The notes under the pieces were generated by a model. It worked only from the letters and a program-made list of their open reading frames with translations, was not told the DNA's origin and did no database searches. Positions 47,905 through 58,593 of a stretch of 64,000 nucleotides of DNA are shown here, in pieces. Position numbers and translations under genes: made by a program. The stretch is from Telmatactis stephensoni. Lineage: Eukaryota > Cnidaria > Anthozoa > Actiniaria > Isophelliidae. The stretch covers positions 352,001 to 416,000 of the forward strand of contig JALIZF010001772.1 in assembly GCA_029948255.1 (NCBI GenBank), in the 5' to 3' direction. Every line of letters begins with the position of its first letter. Position 1 is the stretch's first letter.

Positions 47905-49420
47905 TCTATTACTAGCCGTTTCTAACAGAAAGTGAAGTGCTGCGAGCAGTTTAAGTACTCATATACTGTATTACCCAAAATGTTTTCAAACAGGTTGACT
48001 AGTACTTGATACAACAACATAAATTTATTGCCTTTTCAAACAATCACAGTCTTTATTTAATAGCATTCATTATAAAACTAACTTATTAAAGTTTGTTTAT
48101 AACAATATATGACTCGCACCCTGTGGCGGATAAAGAATACTTTTGTATTACAGAGAATCTGATAAAGAATACATGATGTACTTGTTTTGGTTGCGGATGT
48201 GCACATTAAGGTGGCCCGTACCTATTGATTTGTTTTTTGGGCATGAATTTCAATCGCTTCTTTTTACATCAAAACCTTGTCCGATATTTAAAAAATTTGC
48301 AGCCATTTGTCTACAAGCCGGTAATGATTGTACCGATAATGAATTTTCTGCGAATTAGATCAAGTAATTCGAGATATCAGACGATTTTTAAAAATGGCTT
48401 TATGAGAAAAATTGGTCATAAATCTAAAATTCCAAGGTGAATTTTTTTCCTATTTCGTTAATCAAGTAGAAAGGCACAGAGGACTACATACACCATTTAT
48501 CGCACCAATTTAATCCTTAGAAGTTGCGATACAAATTTGCGCTGCCTGTTACGACGCAAAATTATGTAGTCAAAACTACCGCCAAAATCTCAACAAAATT
48601 TCAAAAACAGCGAGAACCCATATCTGCTATAAGAAAGACAAATGTCTATTGTAACTTGTGAATAAAATATGGGGTATGAGAAGCTAAACGCCAATGTTAT
48701 CCTCAAGCAAACTTGGGGAGTAATTGTAGTGACCACGAGGTGAACGATGCGAATTTGTATTCCTTCGACTTCTACAAATTCTGTCGAATTGTTTCCTGAA
48801 ATTTACTAGGTATGGGATAGAACAAGATGTTAACATACCTGTTGCCAAGTGTCGTTGTCTTTGCTGCACCAGGTATAATTCAGTAAGCTTCAAAAGTTAG
48901 CAACTACATCGAGTCGACGTTTGAGCTGCCAAAGTAAAACCCTCATGGTTTGTTAATTTATTCAAAACAACACCTTACTATCTGTTGCAAACATTCCGCA
49001 CGGGATCTAGACTTTTGGGAATAAAGACAGCAGTTCTCTGAATACAATTGCTTCTGAGTCTGAATCCCGTGTGGAATTTAGTTGTGAATAACAATGGTTT
49101 ACCTCGAAAAAATACCCAGCTGAATCCTAATCCATATCATGTCGCCATTCTGTTTCTCACACTGTACAAACACAACTAAATCCGCCTAATCTCGCAACTG
49201 CTCTTAACCAGTTGGAACGACCAGTTGTCGCGTGGTGAGTGCAGTTAAGTGATATCCTTTGACCATTAATTCTGATCATTCCAAAGATATTTCGATGACG
49301 TCACGAATCATCGTTCACTCTATCTACGTATCTACGTGTCTAACATAAAGTCGAGTTCAGTGCTGGTCTATAAACACGCCGCGCATGACACACAGGAATC
49401 CCATTGCAAGATTAGTGTTG
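47905..49420. repeat. Copy-3-specific insertion containing the right inverted-duplication arm
   Basis: Relative to the copy-2 block (break near 27740), about 1.5 kb is inserted here. 48205-49090 is the reverse complement of 43095-44240. No transposase or other coding region is recognised. The insertion ends are not sharply defined. Confidence 0.6.
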
Positions 49421-50611
49421 AGAGCCTTTCTCGTCGCTGTTCGCTGCTCTCCAAAAATGCTGCTTGGAGGAGGTTTCTCTTCCTTATCAGTTTCAAGCAG
49501 CTAGAATTCAAAATCATAAAAATGTTCGCAAACGCCACTCTTCTTGAAACATTAGTACGTGACGTATAACTGAAAAGAGCCTGTTTCGACGTCGTTGTTG
49601 TTCCTTGAGCTCTTTCCAAAAATACTGCTTGGAGGAGTAGGATTCACTTCCTTATCTTTCAAGCATTTGGAATTCTAAAATGGTAAGAATACTCGCAAAC
49701 GCCAAGCGTCTTGAATAATGATGCGCTGACGAATAATGTGAAAATATATACAATATGGAGTCGTTAGCAAGAGTTATGACCCTTGACGCGTTAGTCTTGC
49801 AATAAACAAGACGATCACGTTAGCTTTTACTCGGGATACCAATAAACCGACTGATCTTATAAGAGAACTGAAGACAGTTGAAATACGTGTAAAAACAGTA
49901 TAAAGTAAAACGTTGGATGATAGAAGTTGCGGCTGATTTTGAGAGGAGGAAAGTGCAGTGATGAAATACAAGCAAATTTAGTGCGTGGATATGAATAAAG
50001 AGGAGCGATTTTGAATGATATAAATGTATTTAATCAGTAAAACAACTGAATATCATACTTACATAGTACAGAGTAGTATGTCCACAAGAAGTCCATTTTT
50101 CAACTAATAACTTAAAATTCCACATGTTTGTGACAGTTGAACTCAAAATATGCTACATTTATGAAAAACATGGATTTCAATATTTCAATACTAATTAAAA
50201 TCGACAAAATTTTCCAAAAACTAGTTCTTTCCTTGAGATTATGGAATTGAGGCGCTAGAATATGAATTCTGAAGCTTCTCAAACTCATAAATATGTTACG
50301 GGACATAATTAACGAGTATTTTTGAGATTCTTTTTATTACGGAATTATTTTGATAATTATTAACGGATGTACACGCATGTCTTTAACACGATTTACAAGC
50401 CCGCGTTGGTCTCAAAGGCAAGTCTTAACTGGTGAGTCACATGATTGTCGTATGATCCATGCACGTTGATCCAAGCACGTACCAGCCAAGCCTGACCCTG
50501 ATCAATCTTGATCTTACGAAACCTCTTTGGTTTGGCCTTTATGTGTTGCCTGGCTCCTATGACTTCTTGCCCCCTGTAGTTTATTAAGTTAATCGGACTG
50601 TCCCTATAATT
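49421..50611. other. Duplicated block and flank, no gene recognised
   Basis: 49421-49990 is collinear with 27805-28400 and repeats the internal tandem pair (about 49425-49565 and 49570-49720). 50345-50605 is a second repeat that recurs at 59760-60005 (CACGATTTACAAGCCCGCGT, GCCTGACCCTGATCAA, TTGCCTGGCTCCTATGACTT). Confidence 0.65.
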
Positions 50612-51726
50612 ACCTTGAAATACTATTCACAATACCCAATCAAATGCAAATATATTAAGAGATAATTGTTCATCAAATTCCTCGGAGCGCGCTGCAATGT
50701 CGATTGCGGTTTCTTGTGATATTTTGGGATGGGTATATATTCGTCCAAGACTTCTAAGACTCGGAAACTCTGCTCATTCACAAGATCAGTGCCGACGAAG
50801 GAGGTCGACTTTTTGGTTATTCCCGGCGGTCCATGAATTTGCCAGCGATATCCATGGCGAGTAGAGCACAAGTTACAAGTACCAAGAGCTCCTCGTGCGG
50901 CTCAACTGCTCAACAACAACAAGTAGTACGTGGCCATGCTCTTCCAGCCGTTCCACCAGCAACGACTGCTCCAGCGAACTTTGAACTTTGAGTCCTTGCA
51001 ATTCGAAGTGTTTGAAAGCTGGCAATTCCTACCTGCCCAATTATTTTTATGTTAGAAAGAACCAACTCCGTTTGATCGATGTATTTCGTAGCGTGTATTT
51101 CTTTCCTCGTGTTCCATAGGACTCCAGGTTTTTGAGAATGGGAACTGAGTAGTGAGTTTGATGCGTGCATTGCCAGCATATCTTCATGTTCTCGTGTAAA
51201 TGCTGTGCAGTGGGTTAACTGAGAAGGCAAAAAGGTTAAGACCGGTGTAGAGGTGGCAGTCATTGATCTAGCAATAACCTGCAATTGGCTAAGGTTTTCA
51301 ACCCGACGCGCGCACCAAGGAAACTTGCGGTATCAGGTTCAGAGTGAATCGCGGAATGGGAAATCTTGATACCTTGCAGCATTTTGTATCGGGGTTTCCA
51401 GTTGGAAGGGAATCAGCCAAGTGGTCGCATCCGGATGAATGATTTTTTCAGACATAACACTGTAGAGATTTTCTCGGTGACTGAGACAATTAAATTGATG
51501 CACTCATGTTTTGAGTATTTGGGGATGAGTATTTGGGGATGAGTTTTGGGAATGAATTTTGGGGATGAGTTTTAGGACTCGTGATTGCAGGGGTCTCTTT
51601 GTATAAAGGGCATATGGGTCTACATGGTTGGAGCACAGGACGTCACGGCCTAAAGGGTAGCGTGGAGATCAATTTTGCCCCATCTCTTATAACAATGAGT
51701 ACGAGTTGAGGGTGTTGTGTAATAGT
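50612..51726. mobile_element. 1.1-kb insertion with imperfect terminal inverted repeats
   Basis: Copy 2 runs straight from CCTATAATTATCTTGAAATA into CTAACTTTAGTGAC (29720-29750), while copy 3 is interrupted here by about 1.1 kb. The ends CTATTCACAATACCC and GGGTGTTGTGTAATAG are imperfectly complementary. Minus-strand frames at 50623-50871 and 50910-51284 have no domain I recognise. Within it, GGGGATGAGT repeats near 51515-51570. Confidence 0.55.
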
Positions 51727-52345
51727 CTACTAACTTTAGTGACACTTAGACAACTTGCTTAGAAATATTTACTCATAGAAATTTTCTCAACCCCGAAATC
51801 ATATACTAAGGAGCGAATTTTGACGAAAAAAAGATTTCCGTAAAACACTAAAATTTGTACCCGAAACCTTCCGCACTCCTATATCCGCCTCTAACCTCTA
51901 TATTACTTTGTCAACCGATGGAAATCTTTTAACCAAAAAGACGTTTTGTCAGTTATAGTTATGATCGGAAGTTCGTTTACATTACTGGGAATAGATTTGA
52001 AAAGCAATTGTTTAAGATTTCCTTCTGGGAATTCGCTTAAGAAGTAATTCATTTTTTTTTTTTTTTGGTCATTAATTATATTCACTTGTTTGAGAAGTTA
52101 GTCCAAAACCTCGTGCTTCGTGTTTCAAACACAGGAAAACACTGATCTGAAAGCACGAGGTCGCAGGCCGATAAAACCTCAGTCGGGGCTTTCTTGCGCC
52201 CTGAAACCTTCAAAACGAAAGCGCGGACATAACGAGGAACATTCTTGCGCCCGTAGGTCTGGTAAGCGAACTTTTTAACAACGAAATCACCGCTTTCTCT
52301 AACTTCATACCTGTTTAATCAATACATTTTTTTCAGCTTGTTACC
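51727..52345 (+). other. 5' UTR intron end of copy 3
   Basis: 51727-51987 is homologous to 29745-29900 and 32108-32206 and contains the empty sites of both copy-2 insertions. 52155-52336 is conserved with copies 1 and 2 (CCTCAGTCGGGGCTTTC, AACGAAATCACCGCTTTCTC) and ends TTTTTTTCAG/CTTGTTACC. A poly-T run lies at 52051-52066. Confidence 0.6.
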
Positions 52346-55300
52346 ATGGCTACCAAGGTGTATCGAAAGGAGTTCGACGATGTCTTTACTCTTATTCGAA
52401 CTATGGGTCCATACCAAATCATTCTCTACTTCGGACTTTGCTACCTCCAAATACCCATGGGCATTCTCTTCAAACACTCTCTGTACGCCCTGGGGACCCC
52501 CCAGTTCCATTGTGCTGATGTAAACAGTACGTGTCCACCAAACAAATGCTGTAACAATTGTAGTGATTATCAATTTGATGGACCATTTACAAGTACTGTG
52601 AGCGAGGTAAGGCTTTATTTGATGACTAGCTCCCCCTTCGAAGAATGTCGGCTCTATTCGTAAGACAAGGACCAATGAGCGTCCACGATTTCGGTCAGGT
52701 GGTCGCGTTTTGAAAATGCACATTTCAGCTCAAGGTTTGATTTTTGTTGAGGAAAACAGGAGGAACCCGGGGAAAAACTAGTCCTTTCTTAGGGGAGGGG
52801 AGAGGGGCGGAAGAGATTTTTCACTGAACCTCACAAATTTTAGTTTGAAGGCCGTTACTGCACGCGCACGATCCAACGCGTTTCCAGGATTTCGTATAAA
52901 AGTACAATTGAATAAATGTTTATTGAGTGTCTAACTTGGGGGACATTGTACTCGCACGCAACACAATGCACTATACTGTAATATTTTATGCATATAATTC
53001 TCAACTCACCAGTTCTCTTTTGATGGAGGGAGGAAACCGGAGGACCGGAGAAAAACCCTCGAAGCAAGGGAGAGAACGAATTAACAATTTTAACTCATAT
53101 TAAGTGCCCGAACCAGGAACCACAGCGGTGAGAGGCGAGACTCGGCCATCTTTTAATTAAAATTGCTCCCCTTCGTACACCACACGAAGTTTCAATATGA
53201 ATGTCTGATAGTATGTTTGTTTTTAGTGGAATCTCCTGTGTGATCGTGCATATCTTGGTGCTGCTATTCAGTCCAGTTACTTCGCTGGCTTACTCATTGG
53301 TTCTATTGTCAGTGGATGGATTGCTGATGCTTTTGGAAGGCGTTTGACAATATATGTTAGTCTGGGACTTATGGTAAGTTATTCTGGGTTTCAATCATTC
53401 CCTTGAGATTGAAAAGATAAAGAAACGGTAGCCATGTTGGATGAGCGAACAACAGAACACTTTTATTAAAGTTCGTCCAATATGGCTGCCGTTAAGTCAC
53501 TTCCAACCGGCAGCAATGTGACCGCAAAATTTTGGTTGAGTGATCGCGCACATAGGACCCCCGTGGGACTGTAGTGTAGTGTAGTGTAGTGTAGTGTAGT
53601 GGAGTGGAGTGGAGTGGAGTGGAGTGGAGTGGAGTGGAGTGGAGTGGAGTGGAGTGGAGTGGAGTGGAGTGTAGTGTAGTGTGGTGTGGTGTGGTGTGGT
53701 GTAGTATATAGTATAGTGTAGTGTAGTGTCCCGTTGTCGTTTCAACACTAAAGTGAGGCATTTTGCATTCACCGGCGTTAACGCTAAAATTCGAGCTCAT
53801 GTTTAAGTACCGAAAACGCGCAACGCCAATCGCGAAAAAAGCAGGCCATGTGATCCTCTTTTCAATCTTCCGGCCCATGTACATGATGTGTAACCTCTCT
53901 ACTAGCACTATTCCTAGCCTCCTATCAACCTGAGGACGAATCGAACCTAAGGACGTCTGCGTATAGGTTACACTTACCCAGAATATCTTCCGTTTCCCAG
54001 GTACCTATAAAAAAGATCTAATACCTTACAAGTACCAGTGTTATAATCCAGGGTTTAGAGTAACCTACTTTAGTTCGTATATCCAGACCCTCAAACTAAT
54101 CAATTTGTTCTCCATCAACAGATAATATTTGCTTTTGCGTCTTCGTTTGCCAACTCCATTCCTCTAATGATCTTCCTTCGATTTTCCGTTGGCCTGTCAT
54201 TGGCTGGTTGTATGTTAACACAGTTTGTATACATAGTGGAGCTGGTTGGTCCAAACAAAAGAACGCACGCTGGCAAAGCACAGGGATTGTTTTGGAAGTT
54301 TGGTGGTTGGACAGCCGTCTTAATTGCGTACTTCTTTCGCGACTGGCGTAAAAATATCTTGGTTGGAAGCCTTACTGGGATTGTCTTTTTATTCTTTGTT
54401 TGGTAATGAATGAAGTATTACTCTATAGACACTGTAGACAAAATTAATAAACTGGCTTTGTTCATGTTTTTTCTCTTCGTCCGCACACAAAATACATATA
54501 AGTGTCTAAAGCGCATGCTCAGAGTCGAGGACCATGGTAAGGTTAAAGTATTTGAAAGTATAAGGAATTCTGAACGAAGCAAAGTCCTACCCATTGCATA
54601 ATGAAAGCTAATCTGTTGGGGCATCCATTCAAAATTAATATGGGCATATATATTAAGCGTGTTTTTTATTTAGTTTCTTTATTATATAAACTTATACCCC
54701 TTCCCTACATCTAACCTACCCTAATCCTAACTGGGTCAAGCGTCAACGTTCTTCTCCAATATTACCATTTCACCCCATAGTAAGTTCCCAGAAAGCTCAC
54801 GATGGCTGCTTGCACACAACCAAATCGACAAGGCCCTCTCAGTGCTGAGAAAATGTGGCCCCAAGAAAAAGAAGGAGCTAGACGAGCATGCTCTACGAAG
54901 CTTACTCGAGGAAATACAAAAGGAAGAAAAGCTCCACCTTGCAGAGAACGCCAACAAAAAGACAACTCCACTAGACCTGGTACGAACTCCCAAACTCAGA
55001 AAATGGACGATGATCGTTTGCTTTAATTGGTAAGATGACATGTTTATTTTCCCTTATTTCTCATTTAATTTGGCGGTCAGGAGTATAGTCTCGTGGATCA
55101 CAAAGAAACAGTACCGTTACCGCGTTATCACGGTACATACAGTTACGGTACCGTTACCCTATATTACGGTACAATTACGGTACGGTACGATACAGTTTAG
55201 TTACTTTACGGTATAGTTATGTTATGGTACATTTACGTTACGGTACAGTTACGGTATGGTCAGTTACGTTATGGTACAGTTTCAGTGCAGCACAGTTGTG

Positions 55301-57889
55301 TTGCGGTACAGTTTCGGTGTAGTGCAGTTGCGTTACCGTACAGTTTGGGTGCCTCTACGATTACGGTTCTGAGAAAATAACAATACCTTACCGTTTTCAC
55401 TGATACGAAATCTGATGTAGTACTTTATGCGGCATTTGTTCAAGTTCATGGTACTTATTAATTGTGATCATTGTTTTTTACTAGGTTTGTAGTGGCTTTG
55501 GTGTATTTTGGTTTTGATCTGTACACGACACATCTACCAGGGAGTATCTACTTTAATCAGTTCATTATGAATTTGATAGACATTCCTGTTATATGTGTGG
55601 TCTGGTTTACTCTTCTACGGTGAGTATCCATTTGATAGTGCAGGGAAGGAATACAAGTCTACTCTGGTTTTTCTAAGACCTATAGACTTACCAACGAGTT
55701 AGCCGGAATACATCGAACATTCGCACGAAATCGCTAAAATGCCCTTGTCTTTGAAGCCAAATATTCCCTAAACAAGCACGGTGACCCCATCTTTTTTCCT
55801 TAGATAACACAAAAATAAATAACACAAAATATATACAAAAGATCAAAATTTCAGCGATTTTTATTGAGAGGATCTATTACAGAGAAATCACCATAAATGG
55901 TAGAGTTCGCCCCGAGACGAGACCCTTATACCCTTTTATAAACCCTTCTTCAGAGAAAAGGTTCCCAGTTACCCCTACACTTACTCTGTCACCCTCAACT
56001 CGTGGGGTCTCAAGACTCAGTCTCTAGCCACTTTTAATCAAGTCGTATGACCGAAATCCTACGTGCCCTTTTGAACAAATCCTCTCCGTAAATGAAAGGG
56101 AACACCCATCCTTGGGTGAGGAAGTGTGAAGTGGCATCAAACCCTTAGATATTATTTGTAGGTATTAGCTATCTATAAATTTGAAAAAAAAAACCATTAC
56201 AGTCTAGTACAGACACACTAAGCAAACATAAGATATCGGCCTTAAATGGCGGGGATAAATGACAGAAAAAATCGTTTTCACAGAATGTTAATGTTTTCAG
56301 ATTTGGAAGACGAATTCCTTACTGTACGTACATGTTGATGGTGGGCGTGTGCTCGTTTATTATTCTTGGTCTGCCCAGTGAATATTCCACTGCTATTAGA
56401 ATTCTGGCCATCATAGGACGATCTTTGGTCGGGTCTGAATTCAGCAATATCTATTTGATCACCACTGAGTTGTATCCAACAGTTGTCAGGTACTATGCAG
56501 TTATTGTAATCATAAAAACCAAGACGCATGGTGCTTCAGATACTTTAGTTGGGAAGAGTATGCCGTTCGCAAATTCGTGTACTTCTTCATCAAAATATTT
56601 TTAATTCGTGCGTTTTCGGCTTTCTTTAAACCAAACCTAAATTTCCAAAATTAGCCAAAGGATTAAATTTGCTCAACGCGTAATGCTACATTCTAATCTA
56701 GTTTAGCTGTGGGCATAATTTCGAACGGGACATCTACAACATTGTAATTTTGGGGGGGATGAAGGGAGGAGTCTTTTCGGAGTTTTACGAGCACTACAAA
56801 ATCGCGCGAGTAAATGTATTCAAAACGTTGAGTCAATCGGTGCATCCACAGTAACTCACTTATCCGGGTAAATTTACCAAATAATTAGAGCAAAGTGTAC
56901 GCAGTTACTCAGTTATTTGAATAAAGGGTACTCAGTTACTCAGTAACTGAGTAAATTTACTCGGATAAATGAGTTACTGTGGATGAATGAGTTACGCGTT
57001 TTTTCAGTGCGGTATTATTTTATCATTACAGGAATACAGCAATGGGCCTAGGCTCCATGACTGCACGAATTGGTGCCATGCTCTCTCCTTTCATTGTCAT
57101 GGTGGTAAGATATTATTGAATTGTCATTCTTGAGAAAAAACATGGTTACACTATAGTTATGATAATCTTCTCATACTTCTTATAATCGTAAATTAAAGTC
57201 AAGATTAAATTAATCAACTCCCCTTCATTCACGAAACACGCTTTACACATTTTACTCGTTTATTCGCTGTGGATCAAAAAATTAATTGGCATGTTTTTTT
57301 TGAAAACAAAGTTCGGTGTAGCTTTATTTAAAAGGTTGAATTTATTTTATGCAAGAACTGTTTATATTTTCAAACATTCTTGTTATTGAAGGGTTTCTTT
57401 GTTTATTGGATTTAATTTTTTTCAAAACTCACTTCTTGAATATTGCCGGAATTTTAAAATTTCAAAAGCACAGAAAAACAAAGTGTGTGGCTACCAATTT
57501 TCAATTTAAATTTTTGGTGCTTTTTGACTACTTTCAAGATCAATCAGCTCTAGACATTGCATAAAAAACTGCAGTTAAATGGCGTGCGGTTTCTTGACAT
57601 GTTGTCATTACGTTTTTCTGCCCTGTCATCTACACAGCCAATAATGAACTTTACATATTAACAATAGGCTCAGCTACCAGGCCTCAGCATCACTCTCCCG
57701 GTTACCATATTTGGAGTACTGGCTTTGATTGCTGGTGTTGTTACCCTTTGGTTGCCTGAAACCATTTACGCCAACATGCATCAAACCATCGAGGAAGCCG
57801 AGTCGTCTAAAGAAGACTTTAGTATCCCTTGCTGTATGAAGGCCACGCCTATCGAAAGAACGAGCTTGGAAATGACCACAAAGATGTAA
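52346..57889 (+). CDS. SLC22-family organic ion transporter, copy 3, shortened C-tail
   Basis: Eight exons: 52346-52606, 53227-53373, 54122-54402, 54781-55029, 55485-55619, 56301-56489, 57032-57104, 57668-57889; 517 residues. All introns are GT-AG and in phase, and the SLC22 motifs are intact (KEFDDVFTLI, SEWNLLCD, IADAFGRR, KFPESSRWLLAHD, RFGRRIPY, TTELYPTVVRNTAMGLGS). The last exon differs: after ERTSLEM it reads TTKM and stops at TAA 57887-57889. Compared with copies 1 and 2, 9 nt are deleted in frame and a GAA codon has become TAA. The old frame continues open to the ancestral TGA at 57914-57916. The lost part is the charged cytoplasmic tail, not a membrane helix, so transport may remain while tail-dependent regulation could be lost (inference). 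Intron 2 carries a TGGAG array and intron 6 a hairpin insertion, both specific to this copy. Confidence 0.9.
52740..53170 (-). repeat. SINE fragments in intron 1 of copy 3
   Basis: Shorter counterparts of the pieces in copies 1 and 2: GAGGAAAACAGGAGGAACCC at about 52750 and AAAACCCTCGAAGCAAGGGA with GAACCAGGAACCACAGCGGT at about 53050-53130. The middle of the first piece is deleted here. Confidence 0.6.
53569..53729. repeat. TGTAG/TGGAG pentanucleotide array in intron 2 of copy 3
   Basis: About 30 five-base units, TGTAG at the edges and TGGAG in the centre. Copies 1 and 2 lack the array: in copy 2 CGCACATAGGA continues directly into unique sequence at 35000. Confidence 0.95.
55108..55395. 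repeat. GTTACGGTAC-type minisatellite in intron 4 of copy 3
   Basis: Degenerate units including TACGGTACAGTTACGGTATG and GCGTTACCGTACAGTTTGGG, in the same position as in copies 1 and 2 but longer than in copy 2. Confidence 0.8.
56791..57010. mobile_element. 220-bp TIR element in intron 6 of copy 3
   Basis: Ends GCACTACAAAATCGCG and CGCGTTTTTTCAGTGC. Inner arms are ATCCACAGTAACTCACTTAT and ATAAATGAGTTACTGTGGAT with GTAAATTTAC on both sides. Copy 1 passes from GAGTTATA straight to CGGTATTATT (near 24218), so this is an insertion specific to copy 3. Confidence 0.75.
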
Positions 57890-57916
57890 AAGGAAACGAC
57901 ACTGCTTGAAAAGTGA

Positions 57917-58448
57917 TTTAACAGACGTAAAAGGCAAACACTGGTTGGTGTTTTCCCAATGTTTTTTTTCAAATATGCAAGAAGGCAAAGCAATCAATTA
58001 ATCGTAGTCCGAAATCTAAAATATAGATTGGCAAGGCAAGGAAGAACACTACTGTTTACACGCGAAAATTTATCCTTCCCTTGCCGAGAATTAGAATCAT
58101 CCTTGCCTTGCTAGTTTGGCTTACCGTGTAAATGGAGTTTATAATCCACTATAAACCCATATAAACCGTTAACTAAAACCTTTACCCTTCCAGCATCCTT
58201 TTCGGTAGTTGCTTTTCAGTGTTATGCTAGTTTTCACTATTGTCAAAGGAATTTAAACATTTTGATATCACTGAAAGAAACATCGAAAAGGATTGTGGTA
58301 GTTTAGGTATGACATAAGGGTAAAGGTCTATAAAAATGTTAGAAACGTTGAAATGCTAAAATGACTAAAATGTGTAATTTTAAGAAACAAATGTAGACAA
58401 TTGATGCAATAATTTCATAATTTTGTTTGTTTATAATTCAGTGTTAAT
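57917..58448. other. 3' flank of SLC22 copy 3, no gene recognised
   Basis: Homology to the 3' flanks of copies 1 and 2 stops soon after the ancestral TGA. CCTTGCC/GGCAAGG motifs at 58028-58115 may be an old foldback. Confidence 0.4.
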
Positions 58449-58593
58449 AGAGTACAAACACTAAAAGTGTGCAACATAAATAGTACTAAATAGTGATAAA
58501 TTATATGCAAATTCTATTGATTTCTATTCTTTAATTAGTGATATTTAGTACTAAATAGTGCAAAGTACTACACACTTTTAGTGTTTGTACTCT
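58449..58593. repeat. TIR element, 145 bp
   Basis: Ends AGAGTACAAACACTAAAAGT continuing GTG, and the exact complement CACACTTTTAGTGTTTGTAC continuing TCT. Inside, AGTACTAAATAGTG occurs twice. AAT flanks both ends (58446-58448 and 58594-58596). A MITE by structure. Confidence 0.85.

Noticed and set aside
53492..53908. Histidine/threonine-rich minus-strand frames
   Set aside because: Translation of the TGTAG/TGGAG array in an intron.
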